DNA of 64,000 nt, from assembly GCA_964007475.1 (NCBI GenBank), contig OZ023274.1, positions 98,279,322 to 98,343,321 of the forward strand. Reading direction: 5' to 3'. How positions within the stretch are numbered: the stretch's first letter is position 1; the number at the start of each line of letters is the position of its first letter. Under the pieces are notes generated by a model that was not told where the DNA came from, did not search any database, and saw nothing but the letters and a program-made list of their open reading frames with translations. Both the position numbers and the translations under genes were made by a program. Origin of the DNA: Hybos culiciformis (Eukaryota; Arthropoda; Insecta; Diptera; Hybotidae). Positions 26,166 through 40,294 of this stretch are shown here, piece after piece.

Positions 26166-27886
26166 CATTCTCTAATCAATACCATATGGATAATAAACTC
26201 ATCCGGTTAATACATAATTTTGTAATTCTATTTTCTAACAAAATATCTATTGCTATATTTTCTGGACGAATTCTCATTGCCAGACCTAATATTACATAAA
26301 TATTTTTGAACCTCAAACATATATAAATAACAATCAACAATAATTATTTATTTTACGAGAGATTTTTCCTATATTATTATATTGATTATTTCATGATTAG
26401 GTATGTCTCTAATTCAATTAATTTAAAAAAAAAAAAAGTAGAAAATTAAATTCAATAAAAATACAGGGAAGATAATGAAAATTCAATTAAGTTTAGTTTC
26501 TGAAAAACTTATAGTATTTATTCGGTATATATAAAAATAAATTACATGCTATAAATTTCATTATGAAATGGCGCAATTAAAGAATATTCTACTTCCCTAT
26601 CAATTTATTTTATATATAAAAAAAATTACACGAGTATGTAATTAGATTAATAATAAATTGATTAATATTTATTTCAGCTCAATTTGTATCACTGATGAAA
26701 ATTCAATTTTTTTTTTTATTAATTTAATCTAGGCATGAGTATATCTCTAGACCATTTTAACACATTAATTTTTATTATATTTCAATGCTCTATATATAAT
26801 ATATGTATGTAAAAATAAAATGTAATTTTTTCTAGACTTAGTATATGTATGTATGTATGTAACTAGAATATATAATGACATAATAAAACATTATATATAC
26901 ATTTTCAAAAAAAATAAAAATAAAAATAAAACCAAAAGTAAAATATATAAATTACCGCATTACAATATCTGACACACCATCAAATTATTAGCCACGGTAA
27001 ATGTTTTCATTATGTAACAAATCTGACTTCTGTTCTGTTGTTACAAAATAACAATTCTATTTAATTTCAGTAGGTATTTTTTTTATTTTTTTTTGGTAAA
27101 AGTTATAAATAAATAATGGTAAAGTTCTTAAAAGGCATAGCCGTCTATATTATATGTATATGTGAATCAAAAAAATAAACATAATAATTCTACATAAAAT
27201 TCAAATATAGTATAGAGTACACGTGAATTTAGGTATATTTCATCTAAATAACAATGAAAAAAAAAAAAAAGGAAACACATTTTATTTTTATGTAGTATGT
27301 ATAATTCAAATATAATTTAGAAATAAAAATCAGTATGTAACTAAAGTAATTATTTTTGACGTGATGAATGTAAACATTAAAATAAAAAACAATAATTTTT
27401 GTTTTTTTTTTGCAGACCAAATTGCTTGATATTAATTATTATAACTAAAAAAATAATAAATATTTGATAGTACGTAGTAAAAGAAATTTTTATATTTTCT
27501 ATATATGGATATGTATATGATTTGTGTAGAAAAATTTAAGCTTGACCAGAAAACTGAAAGTCAGAAATAAACATCAATCTTATATATAAATTGAAAATTG
27601 GATCAACATAAACACAGCTTGACGCAGGATAATGACAAAACATAATAATTGTATTATCATTCTGGTTTAAAAGAATTTCTATAAAATATGTTACATTTAT
27701 AATTAATCAGCAATTTTGTGAAAATTGTGTTGAAAAATAATATAAACTAGAAATCATTGTATACTATTTGTACGTATTTTTGTTTTAATTATATATAGTT
27801 TTTATAGAACAACAGAAGTATCTTATTTAACTGATGCTGTAAAACTAAAACTTTATTTTATGAAGCCCATATGTCTGTAACTAATG

Positions 27887-27903
27887 AGGCACATTATGTG
27901 CCT
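27887..27903. repeat. 17-bp palindrome AGGCACAT-T-ATGTGCCT
   Basis: The two 8-bp arms are perfect complements around a single central base. Such a compact symmetric site could bind a dimeric factor, but in isolation it may be chance. Confidence 0.5.
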
Positions 27904-29059
27904 TAAGAAAGCATATAGGGGTTTTTTCTTCGTATCAAATAAAATGACGAAATTGATATTATTATGTATTTATTTTCCTTAAGGAAAATCATGTCCCTGA
28001 TAAATAGCTGGTATTTTGTTTTAATTAAATAAAAAAGGAAATTTTCGATCCCTAATATAGAATTTTTATTTTTATTTTCATTTTTTTTTTTTTTTTACTT
28101 AAGTACCATACATTTATTTCGTCTCATAATTAAAGTAAAAAAAAAAAAACCTTAACATAACACATACAGTTTTTCTGTTATATATATTATATCCAAAAAC
28201 ATAAATACACATACAAATTAGTTTTAAGGGTTTTTCTTTTGAAAATTAATTTTCTTTTTTGGTTCCTAATTTTCATTTTCATTTTAATTTTATTTTTTTT
28301 TTTCGGTTTTATTTTTGTTTTCTTTTTAAAGTAATTTATTATAATTTTATTTAATTTTTTTTTTTCCTTTTATAATTTTTTTTTTGTGTATATAAAAGTA
28401 ATAATTTATTCTCGTTATAGTATTACACATTTAGTGTCAGAAAAATTTCATGGCAAATTGTAAATAAGGATCGCACATTAATTATTAAACGACAAAATGT
28501 TCATTTGGTCTCTTTAATAATTAATATTTAGTTGACAGTATTAAATAATAAAGAGAAATTTTATTTTATTATTTTTTTTTTTTTGGGAATTTTTTTGGCC
28601 TTAAAAAGCTTATCATCATCAGATTTGAAATATATACTCGTATATGCATTTTTTTTATATTCAATTAATGGAAATTACAGTTTTTTTTTATTAAGTCCAA
28701 CCGGAAAACTATAGTTGTAGGAGGTAGGAAATTGAAGATAAATATTTTCTTTGTCATTATTTAAGTTTTCTGTTATCTTCTGTCTACTGTGTTATGTATC
28801 ATACGTGTATTTGTAATTTCTGTTTTGGTTTAATGTTCATGTGGGAAGTTAATAAATATTTTAGTTTATTTGATTGTTAAGGAAATGAATGGAGGCTTTA
28901 ATGAAATTGTTAAGTTAATTTTTCATTAGATTCAAAGTATTTGCAATTTAATTGATTAGTGTGGTCAATAAAAGAAATAATTTTGTGAAATCTCAAAGAA
29001 CCGAGATTTATATTGAAAAAATATGTAAAGAGTATGTCAAGTAATAAGCGTTATTTGTC

Positions 29060-29290
29060 AACTATAGCACCATTTTCTACGTGGCATTCGCTGTTCAAAC
29101 TTCGGCACATATTATTCACAATTTCATCATTTTAATACACGAAAGTCTTGGATGCATCCACCGAATTTACGGGACAATAAACGAGAGTGTTTGTCAGAGG
29201 AACAAAAATGTATTTACAATTAACTCAATCAAACGACAACTCATTTTCATGGCACCACAGCATACAAAATCTTATATATACTATTATTTA
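29060..29290. other. G+C-richer patch, possible regulatory or exonic sequence
   Basis: The patch contrasts with its flanks. The plus strand is open from 29081 to 29302 (73 codons). The minus strand carries short frames, including an ATG-initiated one beginning MKMSCRLIEL. None is recognisable. With no splice sites or transposon ends visible, a conserved non-coding element or an old transposon fragment are equally possible. Confidence 0.25.
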
Positions 29291-32200
29291 AATAATCATT
29301 AGACATTTAGAGCGTTATATTAAAAAAAAAAAACACAAACTAGAACAAATATTAAATATTAAAAATAAAAACATCTGCTTTAAATTATTTAGATTCTTTA
29401 TGCATATTAAATATATATATTTTTTTTTAAATACAAACTTTTTCAATCTAAATTACAGTAAAATTGTCATTTCCTATCCTTCGTTATAAGAGAAAATTTT
29501 GTAAAGCATACATCTTCTCAGTTTATATGTAGAAACAGGATCTCTATACATTCCTAAAAGATTTTTATACATAATTTAATTTTAACTAAAAATTGAAAAA
29601 AAAAAATAATAATAATTATATTTTATTTAATCACTATTATATAGGTATGCTGAAATAATTTATAATTATAAATGGTTTTGAATTAAAACAAATGAAAACG
29701 ATTATATAATTTCAATTTAATTATTATGCTTCCTGTTTTTTTTTTTCTATTTTGGTAAAAACGAAAAATCCAGCAAACTATATACGTACATTATAAATAA
29801 TATAATAAAATAATTAGATTGAAATAAATTTATTATGAATTCTTGTTGGAATGCTGATATCAGGATTATAAGTGGATAATAATTTGTTATTAATTTTTTT
29901 TTTTTTTTGGGTGAAATATTTTATCATAGGTAGTTTAGTTATATTGTATAATTTATTATGTATAATAAATTTTATTGATTTCTTTAATTTTAATTCTAAC
30001 AATAATAATTCATGTTTAACGTTCTCCTCTTTTTTATGGGACATTATAAGTGTATAATATTTTACTTTCTATAAAGGCTTAATCGATTCGAATAAATTGT
30101 TTTTTTTGGAAATTGATAATTTTTTATATCTTTTGCTTTATATTTTATTACATACGTTACACACGTAGTAATAGTTACATCGTTTTGGTTTCTCATATGT
30201 AGAATAGTAGAATAAATTTACTACTTCATGGTTGAATTATCCAAATATTTTTTAATCAATTTTCTCAAATCTAGATTTTATACGGAGGACTACAATTGTT
30301 TGATAATCGTAAAATTGTCTATGCTAAAAAAGGTTTTGTTCTCGTTTTGGTTAAATATTTTAAATGGACAGATATATAATTTAAATATTATGCAGTTTTT
30401 CGTAGTCTATGTCTTCTTGGACCGAATTAATCGAACCCAAAATAATAGTTTAGTTCAAGTAAATTCATCTTTAAAAAGAAAATATAATTTCAAATTAAAT
30501 ATTATGTGTAGAATTGTACATATAAAATATTATACGTAGGATTTAAATATGTAGAATTTAAATATATTATATATATAAATATTATAGTATGTATATATAT
30601 AAAACATTTTAGAAATAATAAATTATATTTTTATTTCAAAATCACACAGGAGATGAATTTAACACAAAAAGTGTGGTATGAAATTTATTTTTATTTTATT
30701 TTTTTACCAAAATGCATACCAAAATTAGAAAATTTTGTTGAATAAATTATAATCATTGAAATTTAAAAGTTATTTTATTTTGTTTCAAAATTTCTGAGAA
30801 TGAAAACTATAATTGGAATTTTTAATACCATATTTAAAAATTAAATTAAATGTACATGTTATGCAATTGTAATGTTCACACTAGTGTCACAAATCAACAG
30901 CGGTTTTGGTAAATTTATGATCACTCATCTAATTTACATCCCAACTAGCAAATCAAAATTTTTGTAAGATTTTAAACTCAGTTCCGAATTAGCCTTATTA
31001 GCTCGTTTAGTGTATATATAAGAAGAAAAATTAATTTTTCTTCTTTCCATTTATAAAATATCTACTCAGAAAAAAAATATCTAACACTCTTTTTTTTTTT
31101 TTTTGTTATAAAAGAATAAATTAATTGTATGATTAAAATTTTCGGCAAAAATCTCTAGGGATTATATTTTTGTAATTATATTTTGGAATAGCGTAAAAAT
31201 TTATCTATCTGCATTCTTTTTTTTTTTTATGATGATAACTACCTAATTCTTCTGGGAATGAAAAAAGAAAAAAAATTCATGATTGTGGCAAAAAAAAAAT
31301 TAACATGACAAATTTACGTAAATCCAAAAAAGTAATAATTGTGAATTGCGATAATAAAATTATTATCTCTGGTGGCATGAAATAAAAGAAGCCAATAAAT
31401 ATATATTGTGAATAAAAAAAATTTATATTACGTATTTTTTTATATTAACTAGGGCGCATTTAATTATTTTTATTGGAAAATCTGTCTGCAAAAAAAATAC
31501 AAATAACTAAATTGGAAATGTCATCAAGACTGTATTGACATTTAGTAAAAAAATAAATTGTTTGAAGTTCATTGATTATCATTCCACAAACATCAATCTC
31601 TATAGTACCTTTTTTCTTGACATTTCAGGACTAGTAAGCAGACACCAATATAGAACACACAAAATATTAAAATGCATAAAAGAAATCAATATGGTTTTAT
31701 GGAATTTCAAAAATTTTAAAATTAAAAAATTAAAGTTAATATATGATATTCACAAAATGTCCTCATTCTAAAACCATGAAAAGTTAAATTGAAAAACTTT
31801 AGAATTAAAAAAATTTTATTTTTTTTTTATTATTCTTCCCAAAATATTTCAATAACTTTTTTTTTTTGGTACTCTTTTTTATATATAATAAAAAAAAAAG
31901 GCGTCAAAAATTCAACTTTATTGAAAATTATTATTATTATTTTTTTTTTTTTTTGTTTAAATATTATATCCCAGAATCTTTTTCTTGTCATCCCGAAAGA
32001 ATTTAATTAAAATATGATAATAAGATTTCATATTTTTTTTTTTATGTTAATGCGATTTGCATAAAATACATAAGTACTTTTTTTTTTTTTTTTGTCAGCA
32101 TAACAGGGCGAAAAGAAAACTTTTATATTTAATTTTTTTTTTTTTTTTTATAATATTCTCGTTTAACATAACGCTAAATATGCGAAGTTTTTAAGTTGTC

Positions 32201-34784
32201 TGATAACAAATATACTTTATGTATAATTCTATATTATCAGTATTATATGAACAAGTTCGATGCTAAATTGTTAAAAATACCATTAAAATATTTTGTTTCG
32301 ACAGAAAATTATGAAGTTATTATAAAATATTAAAATTTTAGTATTTTAGTATTTTTCACATAAATAATTTTTGTTGTGGAAATAATTCAGCGGATATTTT
32401 TCGATAATATTGAAAATTGGTTAAAATTTCTGGTGGTGATGTTCTTGTTACATATATAAGAAAAACTAAAAATTTTTTATTGAGCTCAGATATTTTCAGT
32501 TTATGTGTAAAATTTGTCACTAAAGTTTGATATAACTAAATTATTTAAATTCTATATTGTGTAAATAAATTCATGATAAAATTGTTTCGGATCATTGAAA
32601 TATTTAGAAATTTTCACTGCAAAATATATAAAATAAAAAAAAACTGAACATCAATTAAAAAAATGTAGTTAGAAGAAATCAATTTTATTGAAGTAAAAGC
32701 TAATAATAGTGATGAAAAAATTATAATTTCTTTTTTCATATATAGTTGCTTAATACGAATCTTATACACATAATTATTTTTTTAATTTAAATTTTCCTCT
32801 AATTTTATAATATAAATTTTTGCGATTCCATAACCAGAGGAAATTATAAAAGATTTTATTATTTTTTCATAATGAAATCAAAAGATGAATATTTTTTCAT
32901 TTAATAAAAAGTTTTTAATTTTTAATAAAATTCACTGCACGTCTGCATATAGAGATGATTTTTTTTTTCGTTAAAAATATACGTGTATATTTTTTTTTTT
33001 GTTCAAAGGATGCAGATTTTTTTTTTTTTTTTATATCTCGTTTATTTTTTTTACTATTTTTAGGCTCTTTTTGAGTTAAATACAAAAAATTGTAAAGGGA
33101 AATATAATACCCTGTATAAGTGTGAAAATATAAACGAACCATGAAATATGCTATGCAGAAGTGTAAACTACAAAGGACCGTGGCAATGATACCATTAATT
33201 TTTTTATTTTTGCCAAAGAGAAAAACTAAAGTTATTATAAATATTTTGTTTAATAAAGACTTTCCAGAGCAGAGCATCAGATAAAAGGAAATATTTTATT
33301 TCCTTCAGGAAAAAAAGGAATCCAATTATTTATCATTCTCAATTGATATTATTTTATTTGAAATATTTTTCATGAACTTTGTATCCTACTGTACTATACA
33401 TATAGTTAAATAAAATTTTTGTTCCTTTAAATAAAAAGGAAATAAAAACAGAAGTTTTTTTTTTTAAATATTTTCTTTTATCTTTTTTTTTTGTTAACTA
33501 GTTGATGCAAACATTTTGGCAATAAAATTTTTCTATCTATTTTATGTTGTTTCAAACATATTCATAAAATAAAAAAAAAATAAATTGTTGAAAAGGAAAC
33601 TGATAATGTAAGCAATCTAAATTTTATTTAAACCAGCTTTTTGTTTCTTTTTTTATTGTCAAAAAGTAAACTATTATTTACCGAAAAAAAACCTCGATAT
33701 TTTAATTTGTAACAAAATTGTGTTAATATGTTGATTAGAAAACTCATACTATTTTTGGAATGAATTTTCAAATTAATTATACTTTGGTAGTATAGAATAG
33801 GATAAAACTTAGTTTTCTGTTCTGTTTTTGGTTTCAAAATTTAATTTAATTTCTATACGATATGTACGTATATGGAAATAAGGATAAATATTACAAAATA
33901 CCATGCATATAGTATGCTCATTTCATTTTCTCTCCATATTTACAAGAAACTTTTTTGTTATCGATTAATAAAGCCATCTTTTTTGCTTTATCCTAAGCAT
34001 ATTTATGCTTTTTTTTCACGGAAAATAGATAATAATGAAAAAAAAATCTATGTTAAAAAAAAAACAGATTTATATTAGTATTGCTTTGTGTGGCATTTTG
34101 TATCTAAGTACCTACATATTTTGTGCAAAAATATGAATGAAACACAAAATTATGTTGATGTGAAATTATAATTATATAAAAAAAAAAAAATAACGCAGTT
34201 TATCCAACCAAATAGTCGAAATAATTAAAGTGGCTAAATAGGAAGCTTATTAAAGTTAATGAATGAAAAATATTATATGCTTATTAATAATATAGATAGA
34301 GGAAGGATTATTCCTTCTTTGTTATCCTTTAAAATGGAAAAATAGCAAAGCCATTTTATTAAGCTTCAAACAAAAATGCAGAATTTTATTTTATGATAAT
34401 ATTTTTATAATTTTTTTTTTAATGAGAAATTTTTCATTTTAATCTGATATAGTGGAAAATTTGTTTTTAATTTTTAATTAATAGTGTAAAATCAAAATTT
34501 TGATTCTCAGTTTCCGCAATTGAGTGATATTTTACGCCGCTTTCAAAATGAAAAGTAAATTTATTGTAAGTCAAAGTCATAATTTAAAAAAAAAAACTGA
34601 AATTATGTTTATCTAACAGATGAATTTCCAAATATATTTTTAAAAACATTTTTTTCCTCAAAATAAACCAGCGCTAAAAATCTTAGCAATTATGCTCTAA
34701 TATAAGCATTTTAATTATAATTTTCAATTGTAATTAATAATTATAAATATATTATATAATGTTTATTAAATTATATAATGTTTA

Positions 34785-34907
34785 AGCTTTTTTGCAGCAG
34801 CTAAATTATCTTTTTTACGTAATCTTTTTCGGTTAAGAGAGACCTTATCGTTGGTTCAAGCAACTGAATTTTATTCTTCTCTATTTCTGTACGGCTGTGA
34901 TACCTGA
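34785..34907 (+). pseudogene. Short non-LTR reverse transcriptase remnant (LYGCDT motif)
   Basis: A plus-strand frame of 40 codons ends at a TGA. It reads AAAKLSFLRNLFRLRE, then FYSSLFLYGCDT, with a stop where W would be expected. Many CR1/L2/RTE-type RTs carry a C-terminal S-x-LLYGCETW segment after a helical R/L-rich stretch, and the spacing fits. The patch is richer in G+C than its neighbours. It is too short for clade assignment, and no ends or poly(A) were identified. Confidence 0.35.
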
Positions 34908-35003
34908 AAGCCTTTCGTATATACCTGCTTAATAATTTTAAATATTTTAATAAAATTTATAATGATTTGTAGGTGCCTACATATATTTCAAATTACATAT
35001 AAC

Positions 35004-35287
35004 CATTGAGTAATAATATTTATAAGAGGGTCAGAATTCATACAAGTAAATTTCAGAATTTTTTTTTCAAATAACTCAAAAATGATGACAATATTTTCAA
35101 TGTATTGAATAGAAATTTCATACTCAAATGTGTTTATTCTTAATACAATAATAAAAATAATAAAATTAAGAATAAACACATTTGAATTAAAACGTTTTAC
35201 TCAATACATTCAAAATATTGTCATAATTTTTGAAAAAAATTTACTTGTATGAATTCTGTCCCTCTTGTAAATATTATTACTCAATGA
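35004..35287. mobile_element. Palindromic foldback element (arms about 125-140 bp)
   Basis: 35004-35143 is the reverse complement of 35164-35287, at roughly 85% identity with small indels, around a central A/T spacer of about 20 bp. Matching blocks include CATTGAGTAATAATATTTA, CAGAATTCATACAAGTAAAT and CAAATGTGTTTATTCTTAAT. The divergence between arms implies age. It looks like a full-length palindromic MITE. No clear target duplication was found. The open minus-strand frame across it is produced by the palindrome. Confidence 0.8.
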
Positions 35288-38200
35288 TATAACGTATAAT
35301 ATAAATTTAATCGTGATAAATATTAAATTCAAAAATTAAAAAAAAAAAAAAAAATTATTTAGTTCATAAAAATTATTTTTTTTCACTTGAATGAAAATGT
35401 TTTTGGTTTTTTTTCAGTGTAAAATAGTGTGTTTTGTTAACTATATATTTTATGTTTATGCTTTGCCATACATACATACAGCATTTTATTATTTTATTTC
35501 TTTTGTTTTGCAATGAGTAAAAAAAATAAAACATAAACAAATAGGAGGAAAAAGAATTGTCTATTTTTTGCCAAAATGTAAAATTTAAATTCAGAGGATT
35601 TTATTCAATGAAATAGAAAAAGTTTAATGAATATATAAATTTAACTCTATTGTTCATTAGTTTTTCATTCTAGCACTGCAACAGACTTTAAAATAATTCA
35701 TAAACTTTTAATATTTCCTTCGAAAAAGAATTGAAAAGAAAAATCTACTTTAAATACGTACATATATATCTACTTAAGGAAATTGTATTATTATTTTTCC
35801 ATTTTTTATGAAAATAAAATATAAATACACCCTTTATATAAAATTACTGACATTTGGTACTATATTTACATATTTATTTTATATTATGATGATTAATATA
35901 GGAAATTTTCTTTCAGAATAAGTTTTCTTTAATTTTTTAATTTATATAGTTTTTTTTTTCATATATAGTCAAGTCATTTAGGCTGCGAAGCCTTTTATAC
36001 ATAATATAATGTAGACTAAACTTATTTGTACCCAGAGTAGTATTTTTTCCTGAAATTGTAAAATCGTGTATATTGCAGTGGAACACCCTTATTCTGGAAA
36101 ATTTCATTTCCTTACTATTTTACAATTAGGGCTGAGTGCGCCTTTTTTTATAGAAATTTATGTAATCTAAAAGGCAAAAGGTACCAAGCCAGAAAAAAAC
36201 CCGTAAAGAAACAAATTTTTAAATTTGGATTAGACAGATTTAAATTGGGACATTATTGTTATAGTAAAAAAATGCGCTTTGTTAACTATTCTACCAAGTG
36301 CGTAGTAAATGCTGAGACTTGGTATTATATTGCATTTTTGCAATTTAATATGATAAAAGATTGTACCTGTATATGGTTTCTTATGATAAGAATTTAAGTA
36401 AACTTATAATTAATGTATATAAGATATTCCTTTCATTTATATATTTTTACGGAAAAATTAGAATATAGAAAATTTTCTGTCCCCAAAAAACTTAAGTTTA
36501 TTTTAGAAAGTATGTATTCAACCTATTTTACATAATTATATGCTCCAAATTTTTAAGTATAAATATTTTATGAAATTTATTTTATGTTCATTTTTTAACC
36601 GACCCTGAATAAAAATGGAAATAGATTTATAATTTGTTTGTTCTTTTTTTTAAATAATAATTAAATACATTCTAAGTATTTATAATACAACAGGAAAAAT
36701 AAAAATAAAAAATTTTCTATTTCATTTTATTTTTTATTTTTTCCATAGAACCTTATTATTTTATGCAAAATAAAATATATACTATATTATAATTTATATT
36801 TTTATATGTATATCTGAAACAACATATACTAAAATAGAATACATTTTTCAACATAATGAGTTATTGGTGTTTATTAAAATGAAAACTAAGTTTATTTAAG
36901 GAGCCAACATATTTTAAAAATATGTTTATGTAGATTATAAATATATTTTTTCAATTAAAAAAAAAATACATCTTATAAAGTGTTGTGTATATAATATACA
37001 TATTGCACAACGAATTAAAATTAGAAAAATACATTTTTTTTAGATTGCAGCATAAAGAAGAAAATATAATGTTCTACATATACTTATATGTACCTATATA
37101 TTTTTTACCTCAAGGGAAATGGAAATTTTAATTAACTAAAATTTCATATTATGCATATAAAATTAAATAAATTTTAATTATAATTAGTTTTCGAAAAACA
37201 TTTCGTATTATTATTATTTTTATTTTTTATTTTTACATAAAATCAAATGTTTATTTTTATTTTTGTTGCATAAGAAATTTCTTTTCAAGGATCTGGCCAA
37301 AAGGTAAATGCTTGAAGTTAAACCTGGTCGTGTTTTTTTTTTAAATTAAATAAAGCCAGTTTGTTCTTTTTTCGGATTCAGCGAAAAAGATAATGTTCAG
37401 GGTTTATGTTTTATTCTAGTTTTTGATGATAGGAAAAGAAAGGAAAACGAGAAGATGTTTCGGATTATATAATTACTACAACCATTTTTGATAAAAATTA
37501 TTTTATTTCCATAGACAATCATTTAAGCTTTGAGAAATTTTATTAATATTTGATAGCGATTAAATTAAACTTTTTACATAAATTGCAATAATCAACAATT
37601 TTTTTTCATCACCTTAATAATCTTATGCTGATTTATTTATCAGCCTTGTTAGCTGGCGCATTAAAAAAAATTAATTCCATAATTCCATATACATATATGA
37701 ATATTTAATAATTTTTCACAACGACAACGATGCGATGATTATTTAGAATCAATAAATATAGATTATACATATACAGGGTACAGGTATGTTATAAACTGAT
37801 ACTGCAAAATTTAATTATCAAATCACACTGAATAAAAATTTGCATAAAAAATGTATTTTATAAAAACAAAGTATATATAATACGTAAGGAAGACGAAATT
37901 ATATCATACTTTATATATATTATAATATAAATATGTACTACAAAATCTACTTATTCTTGATCCTATATTTTTATCTATATGCTTGCCTATATGTAGATGT
38001 ACACACATTATACATCCTTCAGCAAAAATTAAATTCAAAAATGATTTTTTTCGGTTCGCTTCACAAAAATTGAATTTATATTAATATGATCAGAAAAATT
38101 TTTATGAAATATATGTTCAATAATTGTTTGATATAACTTCATGAATAACTTATCTAGGGTTTCAACAAGTAGTATTGATAATGAAAAACATAAGATACTT

Positions 38201-40130
38201 ATAGATAAAAATTATAGAATAAAATAAGTAATATTTTTATTTACATGAAAATTATTAATTAATGGAAAAGATTTAGCTGAAAAACTACAGAGCTGAAAAA
38301 CTACTACAAAGTGAATATGAATATTTGATGATTTAACTAAAATTAATACGAATGAAAAAAACAAAATAAAATATTAAAAATCATGTTAGATCTACCACAT
38401 TACTACAATACCTCAAAACTTCATGAAAAGACAAATATCAGTTTCGTTAAAGAAAAGCAAGATCAAATAACTCTTAAATTTTTGACAAATGTTCTTATTC
38501 TCAAAATCCATTAATAAACCAACCTCAGATGACTTAAAAAAAAACCATCAACTTCTAGTTTCTAAGACAGAAATTCATTAGCCTAAGGTAGTTTCTAGAT
38601 AGATTTAAGTTTTTATTATTTAGTTTTTATCCTATTTTAAGTAATTCAGATGAGGTTTTATAACTTAAAAAAAAAATTTTTCCTCAAAAATAATAATCAG
38701 GATCACGCATATTAATATTCAAATTTTAGATTTATGTTAGTGAAGTAAGAAATGAAAAATAGTATTTTATAACTCACATTATTATATTCTACAAATTGTA
38801 AAAATTAAAGCTAAATAAATAAATAAAATAACTATAAATACGAATGAAATTTTATTTTTAAAATTTTCCAGTTGATTTAGCCAAAAATATTTTCGGAATT
38901 TAAAACCATACATATTATTTTTTTGTAATGTGGCAAATAATAATTCCTCTTAATTTTAATAAATATTTGGCAAACAGTTTTCGTAAAATCAATTATAGAT
39001 AAATATTTTTTTTCAGAATATTTAAATAACTAAAAATGTTTCCAAATATTTTATTAATGCTACTTGAAACTTTTTAATTTTAATGTTTATTTCAGGAATT
39101 GAAATTTCTGCAAAAAAAAAAATTTTAACGATAACAAATTTGGTCTCCTTGAAATAGGTAAAATGATTAAATTAACAAAAAAAAAATAAGAAAAACCATC
39201 ATTAATCATGGAAAATGTTCAGATGCTTGAAAACTCCATCTTTTTATATGAATGTATATACTAAGAGGAAAGGTTAGATATTAAAAAGGATATAATTTTA
39301 AAAATGATGAAGAAATGTCAAAATCAGTCAGTTAGTTAGACATTTTCAACAATCATTAGTACATATAATGAAAAATTAAAAACAAATTAAAGATTACATT
39401 ATATATATATTTTTGGCCTTAAATTTATCTATAATGACTTTTGAGAAAATTTTTGAGGATTTTTATAATAATTACAAAAAACGGTCGAAAATATCAATTA
39501 ACAATTATTTGGAAAGAGCATTAATAACTATTAACTGATGCTATCATTATTATTATACTTTATCAATATAATTTTTCATTCCTCTCTTTTTGTTCATCTG
39601 TATAAACACATTACGGATCCTTTTTTTTCTTGTTGTCTGTAGTTATCAACTCTTCCATTTTAAAAATAATGAATAACGAAAAGTAGATTTTATCTTCTTC
39701 TATTCACTTGTCTTATTTTATAAAAAATATTTTTTTTGTATTTATACTCATGTCAAAAGAAAACATAAATCATGATTTAAAAAACAATACATTGAAAACA
39801 TAAAATTAATCAGATATAAACTTGAGGAAGACGTAATTTGAAATTTCAAACAAAATTTAAGATTAAGTCTGCCCAAATAAATGGGATCAAAATTATGATT
39901 TTTTCTTATAATTCAATTGGGACTGATTTTAATAATCAGGTTAAAAGTCAACTTTTTTCTTTCGACTAAGCAATACAAATAACGTTTTAGCTTTTAACGT
40001 GTTAAATGCTATTGGTCGAATCAGTATAGTTTTTGATGAGGAAAGAGAATTAAAAATATAGTTGTTATATGTACACAACCATAACATCAGCTGTCTAAAC
40101 TTCGGGTTTAAATAAGGTTTCGCAAATGTT
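35288..40130. other. A/T-rich putative intron, nothing firmly recognised
   Basis: A slightly G+C-richer patch near 35990-36310 contains an AGGCT/AGCCT hairpin and isolated sequences resembling transposon ends, but no paired termini. The rest is A/T-rich without recognised features. Confidence 0.45.
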
Positions 40131-40294
40131 TATAAATAGTTGTTGAGTTAAAGAGGATTTATCATACAAAAAATTTAGTTGTTTTAAAATTGAGTGATCT
40201 GAGTTAAATTGAGAAAATGTCAGTTAAATCAGGTTCACCTGATAAAACCCAGCATTGTTTATTTAGATTAAATGAATATGTTCTGATTACTTAA
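40131..40294 (+). promoter_or_regulatory. Candidate TATA/Inr core promoter followed by a 25-codon ORF
   Basis: TATAAATA at 40131-40138 lies about 33 bp upstream of an initiator-like TCATAC (A at 40164). 53 bp further is an ATG in a good context (GAGAAAATGT). The frame 40217-40294 encodes 25 residues starting MSVKSGSPDKTQHC. The local G+C is above background from about 40060. TATA motifs are frequent by chance in DNA this A/T-rich, and the peptide is unrecognised. The spacing is what raises it above noise. It lies on the strand opposite catulin. Confidence 0.2.

Larger units (their letters stand above)
26166..34784. other. A/T-rich putative intron with simple repeats
   Basis: It holds an ATGT microsatellite at 26841-26861, a 17-bp palindrome at 27887-27903, heavy T runs at 28080-28400 and 31920-32150, and a G+C-richer patch at 29060-29290 listed separately. 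The minus-strand frame 32915-33277 (120 codons) is rich in K, F and I and overlaps T-tracts. I regard it as chance. No recognised gene. Confidence 0.5.

Noticed and set aside
30228..30539. Plus-strand open frame of 103 codons
   Set aside because: No recognisable motif, A/T-biased codons throughout and no exon boundaries.
32915..33277. Minus-strand open frame of 120 codons with hydrophobic stretches
   Set aside because: The second half is poly-lysine/phenylalanine from T runs. No recognisable family, no splice sites, and composition is like the flanks. Chance in A/T-rich DNA.
34988..35179. Minus-strand open frame across the 35-kb palindrome
   Set aside because: Generated by the foldback repeat; no protein features.
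36076..36100. CAGTGGAACACCC resembling a pogo/Tigger terminus
   Set aside because: No matching inverted end and no TA duplication could be found nearby.
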